Assembly: GCA_039680225.1 (NCBI GenBank)
Contig: JBDKTK010000113.1
Span: 1-8,413 of the forward strand
From: JBDKTK01 sp039680225
GTDB lineage: Bacteria > Desulfobacterota > Syntrophia > Syntrophales > UBA4778
Direction of reading: 5' to 3'
DNA length: 8,413 bases
Under the pieces are notes generated by a model. It saw nothing but the letters and a program-made list of their open reading frames with translations. It was not told the DNA's origin and ran no database searches. Below are positions 1 to 5,457 of the stretch, piece after piece. How positions within the stretch are numbered: the first letter of the stretch is position 1; each line of letters opens with the position of its first letter. Position numbers and translations under genes: made by a program.

Positions 1-1320
1 CGCATGGAAAAGCGCTATATCAGGAAGGACGGCCGCGTGATCTGGGTGGATATGAGCACGGCTTCCGTGCGCGGCGCCGACGGAAAGGTGCTTTACATCG
101 TCACTCACGCCCCGGAAATAACCGAGCGGAAAAGGGCGGCGCAGGAATTGATCGAAAGCGAGAAGCGTTTTTCCCGAGCCTTCTACTCCAGTCCGATACC
201 GACTGTCATCAGCACCATAGATGATGGCCGCCTGATTGACTTTAACGAGCGCTGGCTCATAGCGCTCGGCTATGAGCGGGAAGAAATGGTCGGCCGCACC
301 GTTTCCGAACTGTCGTTGCGCGATTTCGGGCAGCGCCGGCGTTTGATAAACAAGCTGAAGCGGAAGGGCTCGCTCAAAGACGAGCTGATCCAGGTCCGCA
401 CCAAGGACGGGCAAACGAGAGATGTGCTCTGGTCTGCCGAAATGATCAACATTTCCGGTGAAAAATTCATACTGTCGCAGTTCCATGATCTGACCGAGCG
501 CAAGAGGATGGAAGAAGACCTGCGGGAAGCGAAGGAAAGGCTGGAGGCCAAAGTGCAGGAGCGGACCGCCCAGCTCACCGCAATAAATATGTCCCTGCTG
601 GCGGAAATCCAGGAACGGAAGCTCTCGGAAAAAAGATTGCGCTCCGCTCAAAAGAACCTGAGGGCCATGGCCGCGGAGATTGTCCTGGCGGAAGAGCGTT
701 CCCGCCAGAACATCGCCACGGACCTCCACGACACGGTGGTGCAGACCCTGGGGGCCGCCAAGCTGCGGAGCGAGCTCCTGCGTGAATATATCTCGCAGGA
801 TGGCTCGAAATACCTGAACGAACTGCGGAACATGCTCTCCCAGTCCATTACGGAGGCGCGCCTCATAATGGCGGAAATGAGCCCCCCGGTCCTGTACGAG
901 CTGGGATTCAGCCCGGCCGTGGAATGGCTTGCCGAGCAGATAAGCTCCCAGCATGAGCTTGATATCCGTGTTGAGGCCGAGGACCATGAGCCCTCGATGC
1001 ATGAAGTCCAGGTCCTGCTTTTCCAGGCCGCGCGCGAGCTCCTGATGAACGTCATCAAGCATGCAAATGCCGGAAAAGCGCTTGTCTCGATCAGGGGCGA
1101 CAAAAAAAATATCAGGATCACGGTAAAGGACGACGGCGACGGGTTCGACGGGAATGTCTCATTCCGGACGGACAGCAGCAGCGGTTTCGGGTTGTTCAGC
1201 ATCCGGGAGAGGCTCAAGCACCTGGGCGGCCGGCTTGTCATAAAGTCCCGGCCCGGGGAGGGGACCAGCGTATCAATAACCGCGCCGCGGCACGCGCCCA
1301 ATTATCCCGCCACGCAATAA
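1..1320 (+). CDS. PAS-domain sensor histidine kinase, NarL/DegS (HisKA_3) class, 5'-truncated
   Basis: This is the C-terminal part of a two-component sensor kinase that would autophosphorylate on His and pass the phosphate to a LuxR/NarL-type response regulator. The frame is open to the window edge (CGC before the first ATG), and the protein begins inside a PAS/PAC domain, so the ATG at 4 is not the real start. Numbering from that ATG: PAC remainder 1-45 (ending in the usual DITERK-like linker, here EITERK), a complete PAS/PAC about 52-168, a charged coiled-coil about 165-220, and a dimerisation/phosphoacceptor helix with DLHDTVVQ giving His242. The ATPase domain has an N-box RELLMNVIKHAN (344-355), a G1 box DDGDGF (376-381) and a G2 box GFGLFSIRERL (394-404). 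No transmembrane segment is in the visible part, so it looks cytoplasmic or has its membrane part upstream. No response regulator lies in the window, so its target is unknown. The class assignment is firm; the signal is not known. Confidence 0.93.
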   Translation, partial: RMEKRYIRKDGRVIWVDMSTASVRGADGKVLYIVTHAPEITERKRAAQELIESEKRFSRAFYSSPIPTVISTIDDGRLIDFNERWLIALGYEREEMVGRTVSELSLRDFGQRRRLINKLKRKGSLKDELIQVRTKDGQTRDVLWSAEMINISGEKFILSQFHDLTERKRMEEDLREAKERLEAKVQERTAQLTAINMSLLAEIQERKLSEKRLRSAQKNLRAMAAEIVLAEERSRQNIATDLHDTVVQTLGAAKLRSELLREYISQDGSKYLNELRNMLSQSITEARLIMAEMSPPVLYELGFSPAVEWLAEQISSQHELDIRVEAEDHEPSMHEVQVLLFQAARELLMNVIKHANAGKALVSIRGDKKNIRITVKDDGDGFDGNVSFRTDSSSGFGLFSIRERLKHLGGRLVIKSRPGEGTSVSITAPRHAPNYPATQ

Positions 1321-1364
1321 GCAATCTCTTCGCAAACCGTAAACCTCGCTGAAAAAAGCTGTCT

Positions 1365-1392
1365 TTTACCGCCCGCAAAAATGGTATATAAA
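1365..1392 (+). promoter_or_regulatory. Possible sigma70-type promoter for the HMG-CoA lyase gene
   Basis: TTTACC (1365-1370) and TATAAA (1387-1392) are separated by 16 bp. They match the -35 consensus at 4 of 6 and the -10 consensus at 5 of 6 positions. The pair sits in an AT-rich patch of the 185-bp gap after the kinase gene and about 115 bp before the lyase start, the only obvious promoter-like site there. No terminator is visible after the kinase stop, so read-through from the kinase is also possible. This is a pattern match only. Confidence 0.3.
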
Positions 1393-1434
1393 TTGCTAGA
1401 CAAAAAGTGGTTACTTAGACCTTTTCCGTTTTGG

Positions 1435-1448
1435 GGCTCCCGGGAGCC
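1435..1448. promoter_or_regulatory. 14-bp perfect palindrome in the lyase leader
   Basis: GGCTCCCGGGAGCC is perfectly self-complementary. It lies about 43 bp downstream of the possible -10 box and 57 bp before the lyase ATG, so it would be in the 5' untranslated region or just downstream of the transcription start. It could be an operator for a dimeric regulator or a small RNA hairpin with a CCGG loop. It is not followed by a T-run, so it does not look like an intrinsic terminator. Function is unproven. Confidence 0.35.
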
Positions 1449-1490
1449 TCGGCGCGAGCGGAATCCCGGACCATTTTTCTAACGACGAAA

Positions 1491-1496
1491 GAAGGA
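1491..1496 (+). promoter_or_regulatory. Ribosome binding site deciding the lyase start
   Basis: GAAGGA lies 9 nt before the ATG at 1506. The frame is open upstream to a TTG at 1431, but the extra 25 residues have no family match and would read through the palindrome. The Shine-Dalgarno sequence supports 1506 as the start, which also gives the N-terminus usual for the family. Confidence 0.6.
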
Positions 1497-1505
1497 CAGG
1501 GCGAG

Positions 1506-2405
1506 ATGAAACTTCCGGACAGAATAATTATAAACGAAGTCAGCCTGCGGGACGGGCTTCAAAACGAGCCCAGGGTTGTGCCTACCGGGGATAAAGTAGA
1601 GCTTGCGGGGGACCTCGCCGGGTGCGGGATAACCAGGATCGAGCTCTCGTCTTTTGTCAACCCGAAACTGGTCCCCCAGATGGCCGATGCCGAAGACCTG
1701 TGGGGCCGCGTAAAACGGCGCGAGGGGGTTCGTTATTCAGCACTGGTCCTGAACGAACGCGGGCTTGACAGGGCCATCAAGGCCGGTGTGCCCTTCGTCG
1801 GGATATACGTTTCGGCCAGCGAGGCCCACAGCCGCCGCAACAGCAACATGTCGATTGCGGAGGCAAAAACGGAAGCCGTAAAACTGCTGAAGAAAGCCAA
1901 AGCGGCGGGGCTTATCGTCCGGGCCGGTGTCATGAACGCCTTTGGCTGTGCCTACGAAGGCCGCGTCGATGTCTCGCGGGTCCTGGACATAATCGGCAGT
2001 TTCCTCCCGGAAGGGATCGACGAGCTTTGCCTGGCGGACTCCTCGGGCCTCGGAAACCCGCTCCAGGTCAGGGACAGGATCAGGAGGGCCCGGGAGATCT
2101 CCGGCAATGTGGACATTTCCCTGCACCTGCACAACACGAGGGGCCTCGGCCTGGCGAACCTGTTCGCGGCGCTTGAAGAGGGGATCGCGATTTTCGACAC
2201 GTCCCTGGGAGGACTCGGCGGCTGCCCGTTCATCAAGGGCGCAAAAGGGAATATCGCGACGGAGGACACGGTCTACATGCTCTCCGAGATGGGACTGGAG
2301 ACCGGGATTTCCCTGCCGGAGCTGATCAGGGCCGCCAATGATTTCGAAAAGAAAATGGGCCGGGAGTTTTCGTCGTTCGTTTCCCGCCTTGGGGAATGCG
2401 GATAG
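1506..2405 (+). CDS. Hydroxymethylglutaryl-CoA lyase family protein
   Basis: A 299-aa TIM-barrel lyase of the HMGL/DRE-TIM family, which normally splits (S)-3-hydroxy-3-methylglutaryl-CoA to acetyl-CoA and acetoacetate, the last step of leucine degradation. Length matches bacterial HMG-CoA lyases. By comparison with the human enzyme, active-site and metal residues are present: Arg15-Asp16 in EVSLRDGLQNE, Glu46 in RIELSSFV, Asp178 in LADSSGLG, His207 and His209 in LHLHNTRG, the catalytic Cys240 in LGGLGGCPFIKGAKGN and Asn249. The GCAYEG motif (147-152) matches GCPYEG of the human enzyme. HNTRG replaces the animal HDTYG, a variant I believe is common in bacterial homologues. There is no targeting sequence, so it should be cytosolic. 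It stands alone on the plus strand and ends 12 bp from the convergent GNAT gene. No isovaleryl-CoA dehydrogenase, methylcrotonyl-CoA carboxylase or methylglutaconyl-CoA hydratase is in view, so a related 3-hydroxy-3-alkylglutaryl-CoA could be the true substrate. Confidence 0.92.
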   Translation: MKLPDRIIINEVSLRDGLQNEPRVVPTGDKVELAGDLAGCGITRIELSSFVNPKLVPQMADAEDLWGRVKRREGVRYSALVLNERGLDRAIKAGVPFVGIYVSASEAHSRRNSNMSIAEAKTEAVKLLKKAKAAGLIVRAGVMNAFGCAYEGRVDVSRVLDIIGSFLPEGIDELCLADSSGLGNPLQVRDRIRRAREISGNVDISLHLHNTRGLGLANLFAALEEGIAIFDTSLGGLGGCPFIKGAKGNIATEDTVYMLSEMGLETGISLPELIRAANDFEKKMGREFSSFVSRLGECG

Positions 2406-2417
2406 TGTTTCGCCGGG

Positions 2418-2963
2418 TCAATGGCTGTCGGCCCTTATTTCCATCTGCAGGGAGCCGCCCCGCACGTAGTACTTCACCTGGTACCCCATATTTGCAATGA
2501 TGTGCCTGATCAGGTTGTTCCGGGGGTCGAGGACGCTCACGAACCGGGAGACGCCGTGCTCCCTGCCGATGGCGATCGTCTTTTCGAGCAGCAGCTTTCC
2601 CAGGCCGAACTTCTGCCAGTCGTCCCGGACGGCCACGGCCAGGTCCGTTTCTTCCAGGTTCGTGTCATAGGCATACCGTCCCACCCCGATTATGGCATCC
2701 CTGCCGTCCTCCTGGATTACCGCCATGAGCGCGAATTCGCTGGTGTAATTTACATGCGTGAACCGGTACAGCAGGTGGTCCGGCAGGCTGTCCATGTACC
2801 TCAGGAAACGCAGGTACCGGGATTCCGGGGAAAGCTTGTTGAACAGGTCCACCAGCAGCGGCGCGTCCGTCTCCAGCACGGGCCTGAGGAAGACCTCGCG
2901 GCCGCCTTTGAGGGTGATCCGGGATTCATATTGAGAAGGGTAGTTTGCAGGTGCGTCCGGCAT
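2418..2963 (-). CDS. GNAT-family N-acetyltransferase, Pat-like stand-alone domain
   Basis: A 181-aa single-domain GNAT protein that would transfer an acyl group from acyl-CoA to an amine. The N-terminal block VFLRPVLETDAPLLVDLF (24-41) followed by LSPESRYLRFL is typical of the GNAT domain of Pat/acetyl-CoA-synthetase-like proteins, which acetylate a lysine of acyl-CoA synthetases. The CoA pyrophosphate loop is Q117-K-F-G-L-G122 after AVRDDW. The strand before it reads ETDLAVAV, where Pat domains usually have a Glu in an E-F/Y-A-V pattern; here Asp107 occupies that site by eye. Late motif LDPRNNLIRHIIANMGY (145-161) fits GNAT motif B. The start at 2963 is supported by GAGGA (complement of 2970-2974) about 6 nt upstream. 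No acyl-CoA synthetase domain is fused to it, but one is encoded separately at the right edge. The fold is sure; a protein-lysine substrate is inference, and a small-molecule substrate is possible. Confidence 0.85.
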   Translation of the reverse strand: MPDAPANYPSQYESRITLKGGREVFLRPVLETDAPLLVDLFNKLSPESRYLRFLRYMDSLPDHLLYRFTHVNYTSEFALMAVIQEDGRDAIIGVGRYAYDTNLEETDLAVAVRDDWQKFGLGKLLLEKTIAIGREHGVSRFVSVLDPRNNLIRHIIANMGYQVKYYVRGGSLQMEIRADSH

Positions 2964-3094
2964 ATCGATTCCTCACAAGGGGATGCGAACACGAATCTCG
3001 CCTAACGTGAGAAGTATATACCATACAACGCGCCGGGAAAAAAATGAAAATGAACCATATGCGGGCAATCACCCGGCCGGGAAGAGATAACGAA

Positions 3095-3167
3095 TACCCT
3101 GACGGCGGCATATCGCAAGAGAGGAAGGGCCACTATGGCAGGATGGCCCTGAATTTCCGTCAGGGTA
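3095..3167. repeat. Nested perfect inverted repeat (two-stem hairpin)
   Basis: Outer arms TACCCTGACGG (3095-3105) and CCGTCAGGGTA (3157-3167) are perfect 11-bp complements. Inside them, AGGGCCA (3126-3132) and TGGCCCT (3144-3150) are perfect 7-bp complements with an 11-nt loop. The result is a long stem with an internal loop and a second stem, drawable on either strand. Neither side has an adjacent T-run, so it is not a standard terminator. It lies about 60 bp beyond the operon terminator and about 130 bp upstream of the GNAT start. It could be a dispersed intergenic repeat, a structured RNA or part of a leader. Confidence 0.6.
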
Positions 3168-3229
3168 CCCGTTCCCGGTGAACATGGCCAATTAATATGC
3201 AATCATTGGGCCAGTGAATTGGTTAAGAT

Positions 3230-3276
3230 AAAAAAACGAAGCAGGCTGTCGATTAAAAATCCGGCAGCCTGCTTCG
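3230..3276 (-). terminator. Rho-independent terminator of the etfB-etfA-dehydrogenase operon
   Basis: CGAAGCAGGCTG (3237-3248) and CAGCCTGCTTCG (3265-3276) are perfect 12-bp complements, and the stem extends inward past one wobble and one bulge. Read on the minus strand, the stem is followed directly by seven T residues (A-run at 3230-3236). It begins 21 bp after the dehydrogenase stop. On the plus strand there is no T-run after the stem, so it acts in one direction. Confidence 0.9.
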
Positions 3277-3297
3277 GAAATCAAAGCCGGGGACTGG

Positions 3298-4425
3298 TTA
3301 TCTCAAAATTTCCCCCGCCTGGATGATCTTCATTATCTGCTGCGTCCCCGTGGCCGGGACGAGCTCCATGGCGTCGTTGAGCAGACCGGCGAGGCGGTAT
3401 TCCGGGCTCACGCCGTTGCCGCCCAGCACCTCTATGGCCTTGCGCGTCACACTCAGGCCGACCTCCGCGCCGGCCGCCTTGGCCCGGGCCGAGGCTTTCG
3501 AGATGTCCCGGGCAGTCGCGCCGTTGTCGAGGGCCGCCCCGGGCTGGTAGACGAGCCAGCGCGCCGCGTCTATCTCGGTGTCCATCTCGGCGAGCAGGAA
3601 CTGGACCGCCTGCAGGCTCGCGATGGGCTTCTTGTAGAGGATGCGCTCCTTCGCGTATTTGAGCGCGATGTCGAAGGCGCCGCGCGCTATCCCGAGCCCG
3701 ATCGCGCCCACGGCGGGCCGGGCAAGCGTGAAAGTTGTGATGGCCATCGGGAAACCGGCGCCCTCCCTGCCGACCAGGTTCTCCGCGGGGACCTTGCAGT
3801 CGCTGAACGCCAGCTCGCTGACCACGACGGACCTGAGGCCCATCTGGTCCTGCCGGCGGCTCACGGTGAAACCGGAGGTGCCTTTCTCCACGAGCAGGAA
3901 GCTTGCCCTGTCGCCCGTCTTCGCCAGCAGCAGGCAGTAATCGGCTATGCCGCCCGCAGTGATGTAGACCTTGCGGCCGTTGATCACATAGCCGCCGTCC
4001 TTCGTGACAGCCTCGGTGCCGAGGTTGGTCAGCTCCGAGCCCCCCGTCGGTTCGGTCGCGGCGATGCACATTATCTTTTCCGCCTTCAGGATGGCGGGGA
4101 CGTATTTCTTCTTCTGCTCCTCGGAGCCGAAACCGGAGATGGCGAACAGGGGCCCGGTGCCGATCTCCAGGAAGAAGGCCGCCGAGGGATAGGCCCGCGC
4201 CACTTCCTCGATGGCGATCAACTGGGCCAGATGGCCCATGCCCGACCCGCCCAGTTCCTTCGGAACGGAAATCCCCAGGAGGCCCAGCGAAGCAAGCCTT
4301 TTCACAATCTCCGCAGGGAATTCGCCTTTCCTGTCGAGTTCCAGCGCCCGGGGCGCCAGTTCCTTTTCCGCGAATTCGCTGACCATCGTCCTCAACATCT
4401 GCTGCTCTTTTTTAAATTCAAACAT
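3298..4425 (-). CDS. Acyl-CoA dehydrogenase family protein lacking the canonical catalytic Glu
   Basis: A 375-aa flavoprotein of normal family length, last gene of an operon after etfB-etfA, so its electron acceptor is very likely that EtfAB. Family features are clear: N-terminal helical domain 1-115 with FGSEEQKKKYVPAIL (99-113), the flavin-domain signature ATEPTGGSEL (123-132), NGRKVYITAGG (149-159), the Arg236 region TLARPAVGAIGLG, RILYKKPIASLQAVQFLLAEM (261-281), and LGGNGVSPEYR near the C-terminus. Aligned without gaps to MCAD, the catalytic Glu376 (YEGT) becomes Thr359 (PATGT), and the alternative IVD/LCAD Glu just before the conserved Arg is Ala235. Glu87 aligns with pocket residue Glu99 of MCAD. 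Other departures are TAGG for the usual TNG loop and YKK for FGK. It may catalyse an unusual elimination, use another base, or be an inactive subunit. Start is supported by AAGGGGG about 7 nt upstream. Substrate is not predictable; family assignment is firm. Confidence 0.93.
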   Translation of the reverse strand: MFEFKKEQQMLRTMVSEFAEKELAPRALELDRKGEFPAEIVKRLASLGLLGISVPKELGGSGMGHLAQLIAIEEVARAYPSAAFFLEIGTGPLFAISGFGSEEQKKKYVPAILKAEKIMCIAATEPTGGSELTNLGTEAVTKDGGYVINGRKVYITAGGIADYCLLLAKTGDRASFLLVEKGTSGFTVSRRQDQMGLRSVVVSELAFSDCKVPAENLVGREGAGFPMAITTFTLARPAVGAIGLGIARGAFDIALKYAKERILYKKPIASLQAVQFLLAEMDTEIDAARWLVYQPGAALDNGATARDISKASARAKAAGAEVGLSVTRKAIEVLGGNGVSPEYRLAGLLNDAMELVPATGTQQIMKIIQAGEILR

Positions 4426-4442
4426 GCCGGCACCCCCTTGGT

Positions 4443-5432
4443 TTATTTTTGTATTTTGAGTTCTTCGATAAGGCAGGGAATAATTTTTTTGAGATCGCCC
4501 GCGATCCCGATATCGGCGATGTCGAAAATCGGCGCCTTCGGGTTTTTGTCTATTGCCGCGATCACCTTCGCTTTCATAAATCCTGTCGTGTAGTGGGTCG
4601 CGCCCGACGCCCCGACGCTCAGGAACAGCTTCGGGCCCACCGTTTTGCCGCTCTGGCCGATCATCCGGGACTCGGGTATCCAGCCCCGGTCGAATGCCGG
4701 TCTGGTGCCCGCGACCTCGCCGTGCAGCGCCCCGGCCAGCTCTTCGATAAGCGCGAAACCGCCCGCGGACTCCAGGCCGAAACCGCCGGAGACGATAACA
4801 TTCGCTTCTTCAAGGGCGGCGCTCCCGGAATCCTCGCGCACAAACTCCAGGGTCCGGGCCCTTATTTTTTGCACGGGGATATCTGTCTTCCAGGCGATTA
4901 TTTCTCCGGAGCGGGAGTTGTCGGGGTTTCCCGCCTCCAGGACGCCGGGCCGCACAGTGGCCATCCGGGGGCGGCGCTCCGGGCAGACAATCTTCAGCAG
5001 CATGTTGCCCCCCCAGCCCGGCACGACCTGGACGAATGTTTCCTTCCCGTCGATCTCTTCTATGCGGAAATCGATGCAGTGGGCCGTGAGCCCCGTTTTC
5101 AGGATGGCCGCCACCCGGGGGGCAAGGTCCGTCCCGATGGCCGTCCCTCCGAAAAGGGCGGCGTCCGGCCGTGTCTCATCCAGAAGTCCGGCGAGGACTG
5201 CCGGGTACAGGTCGCTCTGGTACAGGGCGAGCGCAGGGTCGTCTATGACGTACACCCTGGATGCCCCGCAATGGACAAGCGATCGGGCGGGCCCGGCGCA
5301 GCCGCTCCCGAGCAGGGCCGCCGAGAGCGAGCCGCCTGTCTGCGACGCGAGCTGTCTTGCCTTTTCCATGATCTCGAAGGTTACGGGAAGGACCCTGCCG
5401 TCCCGGTGTTCCGCCCAGACAAAAAAATCCAT
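4443..5432 (-). CDS. etfA: Electron transfer flavoprotein alpha subunit
   Basis: A 329-aa EtfA that, with EtfB, carries electrons from acyl-CoA dehydrogenases to ETF:quinone oxidoreductase or another acceptor. The N-terminal domain starts with the typical VWAEHRDGRVLPVTFE. The C-terminal FAD domain has the ordered landmarks TRPAFDRGW (243-251), GQSGKTVGPKLFLSVG (259-274), GASGATHYTTGF (274-285), AAIDKNPKAPIF (292-303) and ADIGIAGDLKKIIP. Against human ETF-alpha without gaps, Arg249 corresponds to Arg244 (kept) and Thr266 to Ser261 (Ser also occurs in some bacterial ETFs). The conserved Gln285-His286 next to the flavin becomes His280-Tyr281. It lies 25 bp after etfB and 17 bp before the dehydrogenase in one operon. 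A GGAAGAAAGGG stretch before the ATG serves as ribosome binding site. No iron-sulfur motif or fused domain is present. Whether this ETF is a simple carrier or bifurcating cannot be decided from the alpha subunit alone. Confidence 0.95.
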   Translation of the reverse strand: MDFFVWAEHRDGRVLPVTFEIMEKARQLASQTGGSLSAALLGSGCAGPARSLVHCGASRVYVIDDPALALYQSDLYPAVLAGLLDETRPDAALFGGTAIGTDLAPRVAAILKTGLTAHCIDFRIEEIDGKETFVQVVPGWGGNMLLKIVCPERRPRMATVRPGVLEAGNPDNSRSGEIIAWKTDIPVQKIRARTLEFVREDSGSAALEEANVIVSGGFGLESAGGFALIEELAGALHGEVAGTRPAFDRGWIPESRMIGQSGKTVGPKLFLSVGASGATHYTTGFMKAKVIAAIDKNPKAPIFDIADIGIAGDLKKIIPCLIEELKIQK

Positions 5433-5457
5433 GCTCGCCCTTTCTTCCTATATCGCT

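Larger units (their letters stand above)
2964..3297. other. 334-bp intergenic region with structured DNA
   Basis: This region separates the end of the dehydrogenase operon from the GNAT start, both on the minus strand. It holds the operon terminator (3230-3276) and a nested inverted repeat (3095-3167). It also contains a 10-bp GC palindrome CCCGGCCGGG (3072-3081) and an imperfect repeat TGGCCAAT (3185-3192) with ATTGGGCCA (3205-3213). A minus-strand TATACT (complement of 3012-3017) could be a -10 box for the GNAT gene, but no good -35 accompanies it. I see no convincing open reading frame in it: frames crossing it have no recognisable domain and no good ribosome binding site. Confidence 0.6.

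Noticed and set aside
1431..1505. Upstream TTG start adding 25 residues to the HMG-CoA lyase.
   Set aside because: The added residues do not resemble the family N-terminus and no ribosome binding site precedes the TTG, whereas GAAGGA precedes the ATG at 1506.
3002..3202. Short minus-strand frames (61-66 codons) in the intergenic region.
   Set aside because: They have no convincing ribosome binding site or domain, run through the nested inverted repeat, and overlap one another in different frames.
3185..3222. Mutually exclusive pairings TGGCCAAT/ATTGGGCCA and CCAATT/AATTGG, suggestive of a riboswitch-like alternative fold.
   Set aside because: The stems are short and one is bulged. They lie downstream of the operon terminator with no gene placed to be controlled, so chance is the simpler explanation.
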